Below are positions 7,927 to 15,795 of a stretch of 64,000 bases of DNA, one piece after another. The translations under genes were made by a program, and so were the position numbers. The stretch's first letter is position 1, and each line of letters begins with the position of its first letter. The DNA comes from Jiangella ureilytica (GTDB lineage: Bacteria; Actinomycetota; Actinomycetes; Jiangellales; Jiangellaceae), in NCBI RefSeq assembly GCF_004348545.1, contig NZ_SMKL01000026.1, positions 1-64,000 on the forward strand, given 5' to 3'. The notes beneath the pieces are model-generated. The model was not told the DNA's origin. It saw only the letters and a program-made list of their open reading frames with translations, and searched no databases.

Positions 7927-9030
7927 TCACTGCTGGTCGTAGTGGAGCCCGAGCTCCCGCACCACCGGTTCGGCGAACTCGAGGGTGTTGGTCACGATCT
8001 CCATCACCTCGTCGTGCGTGTAGGTGACGCCGATGGCGCCGGGCAGGTCGGAGATCCGCTGGGCGTACCCGTCGGTCTCGGCCGCGGCCTTGAACAGCTC
8101 GTACAGCCAGTCGCGGTGCTCGTCGGGGACCGACGCCGGGACCAGCAGCCCGCGTACGGAGCCCCAGGGCTCGTCGGCGAGGCCGATGTCGGCGGTGGTC
8201 TGGGCCTCCGGGAACGCGTCGGCCGGCTCGTTGCCGATGGTGAGCATGACGTCGATGCGCCCGGCCTGGAAGTGGCTCTGCGCTGTCCCGGGCAGCAGCA
8301 TGGTGATGTCGGCCTCGCCGGCGCCGACGGTGGTGGCCGCGACCTCGAGGTCCTCGACCGGCAGCACCTCGACCTCGTAGCCGCCCTCCTGGATGAGCCG
8401 CATCATGGCGATCTCCAGCTGGCTGCCGACGCGCGAGGCGAACCGCGCCTGGCCCGGGTTGGCCTTCGCCCACTCGACGAAGCCCTCGTAGTCCTGCCAG
8501 GGCGCATCCTTCCGGGTGGCCAGGACGAACGGCGAGGTCTCGGTGACGATGACCGGGTTCCAGTCGTCGATCGTCATGCCCAGCTCGTCGGTGATCGGCA
8601 CCGTCAGCAGGTCGAGCGCGCTGCCGGTCATGGCGCCGACGACGAGGGTGCGGCCCTCGTCGCCCCCGGCCTGGCCCTCTACGAACTGGATGGCCTCCCA
8701 GGTGCCGTGCGTTGGGCTCGGCCGGTCCAGCACCTGTACGGGCACCGGCGAGATGTCGTCGAGCAGGCTCTGCATGGTGCGGGCGTAGAGCCCGTCGTCC
8801 GAGCCCGGCTCGTCGGCGTTCAGGATGGTCAGATCGCCGTCCGGGAAGCCGCTGGGCAGCGGCTGCAGGACGCCGTCGACGTACTCGGGTTCCCAGTCGG
8901 CGTCCTCGGACGCGTCGCCGCCCGCTGCGGCCGTGTCGTCGTCACCGCCGCCCTCACTCACACAGGCCGCCAGGGCCAGCGCCACCGCGCCGGCCAGGGC
9001 GGTGGCTCTCACACAGCTCGCGAGTCGCAT
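7927..9030 (-). CDS. tctC: tripartite tricarboxylate transporter substrate-binding lipoprotein TctC
   Basis: A 367-residue Bug/TctC-family binding protein. The signal peptide ends in a lipobox (LALAAC) and is followed by an acidic Gly/Asp-rich linker, then the family fold with the PVQVLDRPSPTHGTWEA-type N-lobe strand. It captures the carboxylate outside the membrane for TctA/TctB. The ATG at 9030 has a strong GGGGAGGAAA site upstream. It is the first gene of the minus-strand operon and its promoter region (9031-9268) is shared with the divergent LLM operon. The acidic linker after the lipid anchor is long for the family. Confidence 0.85.
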   Translation of the reverse strand: MRLASCVRATALAGAVALALAACVSEGGGDDDTAAAGGDASEDADWEPEYVDGVLQPLPSGFPDGDLTILNADEPGSDDGLYARTMQSLLDDISPVPVQVLDRPSPTHGTWEAIQFVEGQAGGDEGRTLVVGAMTGSALDLLTVPITDELGMTIDDWNPVIVTETSPFVLATRKDAPWQDYEGFVEWAKANPGQARFASRVGSQLEIAMMRLIQEGGYEVEVLPVEDLEVAATTVGAGEADITMLLPGTAQSHFQAGRIDVMLTIGNEPADAFPEAQTTADIGLADEPWGSVRGLLVPASVPDEHRDWLYELFKAAAETDGYAQRISDLPGAIGVTYTHDEVMEIVTNTLEFAEPVVRELGLHYDQQ

Positions 9031-9099
9031 GCCAGTTTCCTCCCCGGCCTCTGTCCGGTGAATACGGGCATGAGACCTGCGCCTTTGCAGTCGTATTCT

Positions 9100-9116
9100 C
9101 TGCATACAACGTGCAC
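9100..9116. promoter_or_regulatory. shared operator motif, copy 1 (upstream of tctC)
   Basis: CTGCATACAACGTGCAC occurs 70 bases upstream of the tctC start. The same 17-mer with one change (g for c) occurs at 9225-9241, and a looser copy lies before the TcuA-like gene. The GTAT...ATAC words around it resemble FCD-type GntR operators. The regulator encoded at 12243 is the natural candidate. Confidence 0.55.
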
Positions 9117-9224
9117 GATAGACCCGAGCCCAGAGGGCGTCAAGGACTCGTAACCAGGCTGTATCCAGCAGGTATCCGTCCAGGACGGCCATTCCGTTGA
9201 CCCGCGAAGGCACCGGGGAATACG

Positions 9225-9241
9225 CTGCATACAAGGTGCAC
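9225..9241. promoter_or_regulatory. shared operator motif, copy 2 (upstream of the LLM operon)
   Basis: CTGCATACAAGGTGCAC lies 28 bases before the GTG start of the LLM-class gene and matches copy 1 at 16 of 17 bases in the same orientation. It would place a repressor across the promoter of the plus-strand catabolic operon. The rest of the 238-bp divergent intergenic stretch holds no gene. Confidence 0.55.
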
Positions 9242-9268
9242 ACCCGTCGGCGGAGCCGAGGAGACCAG

Positions 9269-10264
9269 GTGGAGTTCGCGTTCAAGCTCAGCATTCACGG
9301 GCAGCATCCGGGGACGGACTTCCGCGATCTGGTCGACCTCGCGGTGTTCGCCGAAGAGGTCGGGTTCGACGGCGTCTACGTCATCGACCACCTGCTGCTG
9401 CCCGGCTCGCGGCTGTCCGGCTACACCAACGCCCCGGCCGACCAGCCCTACTTCCTCGACGCCTGGGTCGCGCTGGCGGCCATCGCGCAGGCGACGCACC
9501 GGGTGAAGGTCGGCCCGCAGGTGACGCCCATCGGGCTGCGGCACCCGGCGCTGGTCGCGCGCGCGGCCGCGACGCTCGACCAGGTGTCGGGCGGCCGGCT
9601 GCTGCTCCAGCTCGGCGCCGGCCACCAGCGCATCGAGTACGCGTCCTACGGGTTCGAGTTCCCCACGCTGGACGACCGCATCACCCGGCTGCGCGAGGGC
9701 ATCGAGGTCATCCGCGCGCTCTGGGAGACCGACGGCCCGGCCAGCTACCGCGGCGAGCATTACCTGCTCGACGAGGTGCCGTTCTATCCGAAGCCCGTGC
9801 AGCCGCGTCCGCCCATCTGGCTGGGCGGCGCGTCGGCGCGCATCCTCGACCTGGTCGCCGAGCTGGCCGACGGCTGGAGCCCGGCGGCACCGCAGGGCAA
9901 GGGCATCACGCCGGCGGTGTTCGGCGACGCGCTGCGCGGCATCCGGTCGCGGGTCACCGACGGCCGCCACGTCACCGGTGGCGCGCTGTTCTACACCGTC
10001 GTCGACGACGACCCCGCTCGGGTCGAGGCCGCGCTGAGCATCCTGCGCCGCCGCGCCGACTGGGCCGACTACACCGTCGACGACTTCCGCGACCGCGCCA
10101 TCGCGCTGGCCGGCAGCGCCGGCACCGTCGCCGACGCCATCCAGGAGTACGCGAAGCAGGGCCTCGAGCACATCAGCCTGGCCGTCGTGCCCATCGACGA
10201 CCTCGAGCTGACCCGGGCAACGCTGCGGCGGCTCGGCGAGGACGTGATGGGGCGCTTCCGATGA
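9269..10264 (+). CDS. LLM-class (luciferase-like) flavin-dependent oxidoreductase
   Basis: A 331-residue bacterial-luciferase-fold TIM barrel with the family landmarks ADLAVFAEEVGFDGVYV-type helix/strand pair (here LAVFAEEVGFDGVYVIDH), the HPALVARAAATLDQVSGGR segment and LGGASARILDLVAELADGW. The SGGR/LGAG region matches F420-dependent members more than FMN luciferases, although the cofactor cannot be fixed by eye. GTG at 9269 is chosen because GAGGAG lies five bases upstream; the open frame further left crosses the operator. It is the first gene of a coupled operon (ATGA overlap with the FAH gene). Likely role: oxidation of the imported or derived acid. Confidence 0.8.
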   Translation: MEFAFKLSIHGQHPGTDFRDLVDLAVFAEEVGFDGVYVIDHLLLPGSRLSGYTNAPADQPYFLDAWVALAAIAQATHRVKVGPQVTPIGLRHPALVARAAATLDQVSGGRLLLQLGAGHQRIEYASYGFEFPTLDDRITRLREGIEVIRALWETDGPASYRGEHYLLDEVPFYPKPVQPRPPIWLGGASARILDLVAELADGWSPAAPQGKGITPAVFGDALRGIRSRVTDGRHVTGGALFYTVVDDDPARVEAALSILRRRADWADYTVDDFRDRAIALAGSAGTVADAIQEYAKQGLEHISLAVVPIDDLELTRATLRRLGEDVMGRFR

Positions 10265-11136
10265 CGGCGGTCGTGCCGTCGCCGCTGCTGGTCGTCGCGC
10301 ACGACGGCGACCGGGTCGCCGTCGGCAACGAGCAGCTGGGCTGGTTCGACCCCGGCGGCGACGGCGACCTCACCGCCCGGGTGGTCGCGGCCGCGGCGCA
10401 GGCCGAGGAACTGCGGGCGCTGATCGGCGCGGGGTCGCTGCCGCCGGTCGAGCTCGGCCGCAGGCTGGCGCCGTCGCCCACCCCCGTGCAGGTGTTCGGC
10501 GCCCCGGTCAACTACCACGCGCATCAGGGCGAGCTCGGCGCGCGTAGCCCGTCGGGCGACGCCACCACGCGTGAACTCGGACTGTTCGTCAAGGCCGTCG
10601 GCAGCGTCTGCGGGCCCGACGACGCCATCGAGCTGCCCGCGCTGCCCGGCCGCGAGAGCCACTACGAGGGCGAGGTCGCCGTCGTCATCAGCCGCGGAGG
10701 CGGGTCGATCCCGGCGGAGCGGGCGCTGGACCACGTCGCCGGGCTGACCGCCGCGCTCGACATCACGCTGCGGCTGGAGGCCGGCAAGAAGGAGGAGCGG
10801 TCGCTGCGCAAGTCGTATCGCACGTTCACCCCGCTGGGGCCGGCGCTGCTGCCGTTGTCGCAGGTCGTGTCGCTGCCGGACGTGGCGGTCGGGCTGACCC
10901 TCAACGGCGAGCCGCGCCAGCACGGCACGCTGGCCCAGTTGATCTGCGACGTCCCCGAGCTGATCGCGATGGCCTCCGCCGTCGTCGACCTGCGCCCGGG
11001 CGACGTCATCCTCACCGGCACGCCCGCCGGGGTGGGGCCGTTGCGCGACGGCGACGAGGTGGCGGTCAGCGTCAGCGGGCTGCCGCCGTTGCGCCTGCCC
11101 GTGCGCCAGGCCGTCGCGGCGGGTGCCCGCGCATGA
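10261..11136 (+). CDS. fumarylacetoacetate hydrolase (FAH) family protein
   Basis: A 291-residue FAH-fold enzyme with the metal-binding HYEGEVAVVIS strand, the FTPLGPALLP segment and the GTPAGVGPL motif near the C terminus. The family includes hydrolases of C-C bonds in 1,3-diketo acids, acylpyruvases and 2-oxopent-4-enoate hydratases or decarboxylases of aromatic meta-cleavage routes. Here it sits between an LLM oxidoreductase and a 2-hydroxyacid dehydrogenase with 4-base overlaps on both sides, so it probably cleaves or hydrates an intermediate made by the upstream enzyme. The exact reaction is not predictable from sequence alone. Confidence 0.82.
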   Translation: MTAVVPSPLLVVAHDGDRVAVGNEQLGWFDPGGDGDLTARVVAAAAQAEELRALIGAGSLPPVELGRRLAPSPTPVQVFGAPVNYHAHQGELGARSPSGDATTRELGLFVKAVGSVCGPDDAIELPALPGRESHYEGEVAVVISRGGGSIPAERALDHVAGLTAALDITLRLEAGKKEERSLRKSYRTFTPLGPALLPLSQVVSLPDVAVGLTLNGEPRQHGTLAQLICDVPELIAMASAVVDLRPGDVILTGTPAGVGPLRDGDEVAVSVSGLPPLRLPVRQAVAAGARA

Positions 11137-12158
11137 ACGCCGTCGTCGTGTTCAGCGAGCGGCTCGGCGCTCTCGGCGAGCCGGAGCGGCGGATCGCCGC
11201 CGAGACCGGGGCGGAGCTCGCCGTCGAGCCGCTGTGGACCGAGGAGCAGCTGATCGACGCCGGCGGCCGGGCCGACGTGCTGGTCCTGGGTGCGGTGGAG
11301 CCGGTGACGGCCCGGGTCATCGACGGGCTGACGCGCACGACGCTGCTGGTCCGGCGCGGCATCGGGGTCGACAACGTCGACGTGGCGGCGGCCACCCGGC
11401 GCGGACTCCCGGTCGCCTACGTGCCCGATGCCAGCGTCGAGGAGGTGTCCGACCACGCGGTCGCGTTGCTGCTCGCGGCCGAGCGCCGGCTGGTGGCCGC
11501 CGCCGACGCCGTCCGCGACGGCGACACCCCGGCCGCGGGTGTCGCCGTCGGGGCCGCCCGCCGCTTCGCCGACCTCGTCGTCGGCGTCGTCGGGTTCGGC
11601 CGCATCGGGCAGGCGACGGCGCGCAAGCTGGCCCCGTTGGTGGCCCGGGTGGTCGCGGCCGACCCGTACGGATCGCCGTCGGCCGCCGCTGCCCTGGGCG
11701 TCGACTTGGTCGAGCTGGACGAGCTGTTCGCCGTCAGCCACGCCGTCACGCTGCACGCCCCGCTGATCGACGCCACCCGCGGGCTCGTCTCCGCGGAACG
11801 CCTTGCGCTGCTGCGGCCGGGCGCCGTGGTCGTCAACACCGCCCGTGGCGAGCTGGTCGACGAGGCCGCGCTGGTCGAGGCGGTGCGGACCGGGCAGGTC
11901 GCCGTCGCCGCCCTGGATGTCACCGCGCGCGAGCCGCTGCCCGCGGGCGACCCGCTGCTGAAGGAGCCGGGCATCGTCCTCACCGGGCACACCGCCGCGA
12001 AGGGCCGGCGGTCCGGGCGGCAGCTGCGCGACGAGGTGGTCCGCGCCGTTCTCGACGGGCTGGCCGGGCGGGCGCCGCGGCACCTGGCCGACCCCGCGGT
12101 GCTGGAGCAGCCGGCGTGCGCGCTGGCGGGCGACGCGGGGGGCCCGGGCGATGGATGA
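11133..12158 (+). CDS. D-isomer-specific 2-hydroxyacid dehydrogenase family protein
   Basis: A 341-residue NAD(P)-dependent dehydrogenase of the D-2-hydroxyacid (SerA/GyaR) family. The Rossmann motif VGVVGFGRIGQATA lies near residue 150 and the catalytic Arg (NTARGELVD), Glu (DVTAREPLP) and His (LTGHTAA) are present in the usual order. It should interconvert a 2-oxoacid and a 2-hydroxyacid, perhaps the product of the FAH-family step. A Gly-rich acidic C-terminal tail of about 20 residues follows the fold. ATG at 11133 overlaps the FAH stop (ATGA). Confidence 0.85.
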   Translation: MNAVVVFSERLGALGEPERRIAAETGAELAVEPLWTEEQLIDAGGRADVLVLGAVEPVTARVIDGLTRTTLLVRRGIGVDNVDVAAATRRGLPVAYVPDASVEEVSDHAVALLLAAERRLVAAADAVRDGDTPAAGVAVGAARRFADLVVGVVGFGRIGQATARKLAPLVARVVAADPYGSPSAAAALGVDLVELDELFAVSHAVTLHAPLIDATRGLVSAERLALLRPGAVVVNTARGELVDEAALVEAVRTGQVAVAALDVTAREPLPAGDPLLKEPGIVLTGHTAAKGRRSGRQLRDEVVRAVLDGLAGRAPRHLADPAVLEQPACALAGDAGGPGDG

Positions 12159-12242
12159 GGTTCTGGTCCGGAGGGCGTGGTGTGATGCATGCTTCGAGTC
12201 GATCGGCCGGCCCGGGCCGCCGGCAGGGACGGAGTGGCGGAC

Positions 12243-12968
12243 ATGACCATGCAGGACGGAACCGGCCAGGCGGAGACGGCGTCGCCGTTCGCCTCTCGCG
12301 CCCTCACCGATCTGTGGCGGCGGCAGGGCCGGTCCCTGGCGACGTCCGAGAGCGTCCACAAGACACTGCGCGAGGCGATCCTCCAGCAGATCCTCGGCCC
12401 GGGGACCAGGCTGGCCGAAGAGGACCTCGCCGGCGGCTTCGGCATCAGCCGCACCCCCGTCCGTGAGGCGATCCTCCGGCTCGAGGCCGAAGGGCTGGCC
12501 GAACGCAGTTCCGGCCGCACGGCGTACGTCACCGAGATCAGCCCGCGCGAGATCGTCGAGATCTACGAGGTCCGCGGCGCCATCGACGGCCTCTCGGCCG
12601 AGCTGGCCGCCACGCGCATCGAGCCGCCGGCGCTCAGCGGCCTCGAGTGGACCAACCAGCAGATGCGCGAGGCCGGCGAGCAGGGCGACTTCGTCACCAT
12701 GGCCCGGCTCAACCTCGAGTTCCACGAGCAGCTGGCGACGGCGTCGGGCAACGCCTTCCTGCTGCAGATGCTCATCGCCGTCCACGACCGCGTCCGCCGC
12801 TTCCCGGGCACGACGTTCGCGCACGGCGACCGCTGGCGCGAGGCCGTCGAGGAGCACGACGCCCTGCTCACGGCGCTGCGCTCGCGCGACGCCGAGGCGA
12901 GCGCGCGGCTGGCCCGGGCGCACATGAATCGCTCCCGCGACGTGCGCATCGCGACCCTGGACGACTGA
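12243..12968 (+). CDS. GntR-family transcriptional regulator with FCD ligand domain
   Basis: A 241-residue regulator: an N-terminal winged helix with the GntR signature GISRTPVREAILRLEAEGL and a C-terminal all-helical FCD domain with the metal/ligand residues typical of carboxylate sensors (an Asp/His set including the EFHEQL and VEEHDALL segments). FCD members commonly sense carboxylates such as lactate, gluconate or citrate-like acids. It lies 84 bases after the hydroxyacid dehydrogenase inside the catabolic operon and is the best candidate to bind the 17-bp motif found in three promoters of this region. ATG 12243 is taken as the start because the HTH then falls at the usual distance. Confidence 0.85.
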   Translation: MTMQDGTGQAETASPFASRALTDLWRRQGRSLATSESVHKTLREAILQQILGPGTRLAEEDLAGGFGISRTPVREAILRLEAEGLAERSSGRTAYVTEISPREIVEIYEVRGAIDGLSAELAATRIEPPALSGLEWTNQQMREAGEQGDFVTMARLNLEFHEQLATASGNAFLLQMLIAVHDRVRRFPGTTFAHGDRWREAVEEHDALLTALRSRDAEASARLARAHMNRSRDVRIATLDD

Positions 12969-12986
12969 CCGGATCGAGGAGGACCG

Positions 12987-14192
12987 ATGCCCCTGGTGGC
13001 CGACTGGCGCCGCGACGTCGACTACGACGAGATCCGCCGGCTGCGGCGGGCGCGGCTGTCCGACGCCATGGCGCGGGCCGGGGTCGACGCGCTGGTCCTG
13101 TTCGAGAACGCGAACGTCCGGTTCGCCGCCGGGCTGCGGCCGCTGTATGCGCCGAACTTCCAGGTCAGGCAGGCCGTCGTCGTGACGGCGGACGACCCCG
13201 GCGCCGTCGTGTTCGTGCACCAGGACGACACCCCTCACCGCCGCAAGACCATGCACTGGCTGGACCCCGCCGATATCCGCGAGTTCCCGACCGGCGTCGT
13301 GCTGGAGGGCGGCGGTGCGTCGGCGCTGGCGCCCCTCGGCGACGCGCTGCGGCAGCTCGGGTTCACGTCCGGACGGGTCGGGACCGACATCGGGACGCCG
13401 GCCAGTCTGGGCAACCTGGCCGCGCTGCTCGGCGGATCGACGCTGGTCGATGCCAACGCGCTGCTCAACCAGGCCCGCATGGTGAAGTCGCCCGGCGAGG
13501 TGGTGCTCATGCGGCATGCGTCGGCCATCGTGGACTCGGCGATGCGGCGGGCGGTGGCGATGCTGGCCCCAGGCGTGCGCGAGTGCGACGTGCTGGCCGA
13601 GGTGATGCACGAGTTCTACACGCACAACGCCGAGGTGCCGCAGTGCAACCTCATCGTGTGCACGGGCGACAACACCGCGCCGATGCAGCGTTTCGCCGGC
13701 GACCAGCTGGTGCGCTACGGCGACCTCGTGTTCATGGACATCGGCGCCTGCTTCAACGGGATGTTCTCCGAAGAGACCCGCACCGTCGTCGTCGGCACCC
13801 CTCATGAGACGCAGCGCGAGGTGTACCGGCTGGTGCACGCGCTGCATTCCGCTCTGATCGACGCGGTGCGGCCCGGGGCGACGGGGGAGGACCTGCAGTC
13901 GGTGGCCGCGGGGGTGCTCGACGGGCACCGGTTCGGCGGGAACCTGCAGAAGATGATCATCGCGCACGGCATCGGCGTCGGCTACGCGGAGTCCCCGTAC
14001 ATCGCGCCGCCCGGCCGGCCCACCCCGAAGCTGGTGCTGGAAGAGGGCATGATGCTGGCGATCGTGCCGACGGTGCTGGTCGAGGGCGTGCCCGGCGGCG
14101 CCGGCGTGCGCTTGGAGGACGTCGTCGCCGTCACCTCGTCCGGCGCGGAGGTCCTGACGGTGCACCCCTACGACGACGCGCTGCTCGCCTGA
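12987..14192 (+). CDS. M24 (Xaa-Pro peptidase/creatinase) fold protein with altered metal site
   Basis: A 401-residue two-domain protein with an N-terminal creatinase_N-like domain and a C-terminal pita-bread domain. The first metal Asp is kept (VFMDIGACF, near residue 250), as are the His in IIAHGIGVGYAESP and the last Glu in VRLEDVVAV. The second Asp is replaced by Glu (FSEETRT) and the fourth ligand, usually Glu in an EPG motif, falls in AIVPT, where it is Val. This points to a metal-independent or altered hydrolase, closer in concept to creatinase than to aminopeptidase P. It follows the GntR gene by 18 bases and likely belongs to the same operon, so an amide or amidino-type bond in the substrate is conceivable. 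Confidence 0.75.
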   Translation: MPLVADWRRDVDYDEIRRLRRARLSDAMARAGVDALVLFENANVRFAAGLRPLYAPNFQVRQAVVVTADDPGAVVFVHQDDTPHRRKTMHWLDPADIREFPTGVVLEGGGASALAPLGDALRQLGFTSGRVGTDIGTPASLGNLAALLGGSTLVDANALLNQARMVKSPGEVVLMRHASAIVDSAMRRAVAMLAPGVRECDVLAEVMHEFYTHNAEVPQCNLIVCTGDNTAPMQRFAGDQLVRYGDLVFMDIGACFNGMFSEETRTVVVGTPHETQREVYRLVHALHSALIDAVRPGATGEDLQSVAAGVLDGHRFGGNLQKMIIAHGIGVGYAESPYIAPPGRPTPKLVLEEGMMLAIVPTVLVEGVPGGAGVRLEDVVAVTSSGAEVLTVHPYDDALLA

Positions 14193-14195
14193 GCG

Positions 14196-15707
14196 CTACT
14201 CGGCGGCGGCGGCCAGGCCGGCGCGACGGCCGAGGACGGCGCCCGCCGAGAGTCCGGAGCCGCCCGGGTAGTTGCCGTAGAAGATGCCGCCGACCGTCTC
14301 GCCGGCGGCGTACAGTCCGGCGATCCGCTGCCCCGTCCGTCCGATGACCCCCGCGTCGCCGTCGACCCGCAGGCCGCCGAACGTGAACGTGATGCCGCAG
14401 GTGACCTCGAACGCGTAGAACGGCGGCTGCTCGATCGGGACGGCCCAGTTGCTCTTCGGCGGCCAGAGGTCGGCCGCGGCCTTGCCGTCGCGCGAGGTCG
14501 GGTCGAACGGGGCGTCCGACGCGGCGGCGTTGAAACGGTCGACCGTGCGGCGCAGGCTCGGTGCGTCGATGCCGGCGCCCTCGGCGAGTCCCTCGATGGT
14601 GTCGGCCATGACGCGCGGCGCGACGTCGGGGTCGTACTCGGCCGGGTCGACCAGCGCGATGGTCTGGCTGTCGAAGATCTGGAACGCGCGGCGCGACGGC
14701 TGGGCGAGGATCTCGCGGCCGTACTTGGCGTAGGTGAAGTTGCGGAAGTCGGCGCCCTCGTCGAGGAACCGCTCGCCGTGCAGGTTGACGACGATGCCCA
14801 GCCAGTAGCCCTGCTTGGTGGCCCGGTTGCTCAGCTCGGGGTCGCCGGCGTGCGGGTTGGTCGAAGCGTCCCAGGCGGTGGCGTGCGCGCCGCTCCACTC
14901 GCCGGCCGACCCGGCCCACGACCCGACGGCGGTCTCGAGCAGCTCGCCGGTGTTGAACGGGGTCCCGCGCACGTGCGCGAGGTCCCAGCCGGGGCCGAGG
15001 TAGGCGGCGCGCAGCCGCGGGTTGGCCTCGAACCCGCCGGACCCGAGGACGACGGCGTGCGCGTCGATCCGCACGGGACGCTGCTCGCGCAGGTCGTAGG
15101 CGACGACGTGCTCGACGTGGCGCAGCCGGTCGTCGAAGCCGAGGTCGACGACGGGGGTCTCGAAGTGAAACGTCACCCCGGCCCGGAGGCAGGCCTGGTA
15201 CAGCCGGTCGACCAGCACCGGGCCCTGGCCCTCGACGCCGAGGAACAGCCCGCCCCAGAACTGCCAGCGCCCGTCGACGTGGTGCGACTGGCGGTCGTAC
15301 ATGAGCGTCCACGGCACGCCCTGGTCGCGCAGCCAGCGGGCGGTCTCGGCCGACCCGTCGATGATCTGCTGCGCGAGGACGGGGTCGGTGCGGCCGCCGG
15401 TGATGCGGTCGAGGTCGCGCTCGAACTCCTTCGCGGAGTACGTCGGCAGGTCGGTGGCCGGGCGGACCCGCTCGCGCATGCCGTCCTCGCCGAGGATGCC
15501 GGCCAGCGTCTCGACGTCGTCGACGGCGATGCGGTAGGCGCCCGCGGTGTAGAAGGAGTTGCCGCCCATGCGATCGCGCGGCGCCTTCTCGAGCACGACG
15601 GTCCGCCGGCCCTCCTTCGCCGCCGACAGGGCCGCGTTCAACGCCGCGTTGCCCGTGCCGACGACCACGACGTCCGCTGCCAGGTGACCGTCCCGCACCG
15701 TTCCCAT
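14196..15707 (-). CDS. FAD-dependent TcuA-like flavoprotein (tricarballylate dehydrogenase / fumarate-reductase superfamily)
   Basis: A 503-residue flavoprotein with an N-terminal FAD-binding dinucleotide motif (VVVVGTGNAALNAALSA), the GGNSFYTAG segment, a substrate-binding cap and the C-terminal FAD segment GLYAAGETVGG...YPGGSGLSAG. These features match FAD-dependent tricarballylate dehydrogenase TcuA and related FrdA-like dehydrogenases that introduce a double bond into a polycarboxylate. Association with a TctABC importer is the classical context for such enzymes. ATG 15707 follows an AGGG site; the frame continues upstream without similarity. The gene converges on the M24 gene with only three bases between stops. 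Confidence 0.8.
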   Translation of the reverse strand: MGTVRDGHLAADVVVVGTGNAALNAALSAAKEGRRTVVLEKAPRDRMGGNSFYTAGAYRIAVDDVETLAGILGEDGMRERVRPATDLPTYSAKEFERDLDRITGGRTDPVLAQQIIDGSAETARWLRDQGVPWTLMYDRQSHHVDGRWQFWGGLFLGVEGQGPVLVDRLYQACLRAGVTFHFETPVVDLGFDDRLRHVEHVVAYDLREQRPVRIDAHAVVLGSGGFEANPRLRAAYLGPGWDLAHVRGTPFNTGELLETAVGSWAGSAGEWSGAHATAWDASTNPHAGDPELSNRATKQGYWLGIVVNLHGERFLDEGADFRNFTYAKYGREILAQPSRRAFQIFDSQTIALVDPAEYDPDVAPRVMADTIEGLAEGAGIDAPSLRRTVDRFNAAASDAPFDPTSRDGKAAADLWPPKSNWAVPIEQPPFYAFEVTCGITFTFGGLRVDGDAGVIGRTGQRIAGLYAAGETVGGIFYGNYPGGSGLSAGAVLGRRAGLAAAAE

Positions 15708-15728
15708 GGACCCTGCCCTACACTCAGT

Positions 15729-15752
15729 GTGTGCTTCGTATACAACGGACAC
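15729..15752. promoter_or_regulatory. shared operator motif, copy 3 (between TcuA-like and ADH genes)
   Basis: A 24-bp imperfect palindrome built around GTATACAA (GTGTGC....GTATAC....GGACAC) lies between the divergent TcuA-like and alcohol dehydrogenase genes. Its right part aligns with 12 of 17 bases of the motif at 9100 and 9225. It is positioned 22 bases before the TcuA-like start, so it could control both directions. Confidence 0.45.
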
Positions 15753-15795
15753 ATTAGTGGTTCGCGGGCGCTCACGCCAGGGAGGTGCTGCGGTG

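Noticed and set aside
10662-14165. Very long minus-strand frame of over 1,100 codons opposite the catabolic operon
   Set aside because: It is the antisense shadow of well supported plus-strand genes in high-GC DNA, with a His/Arg/Asp-biased, unfolded composition.
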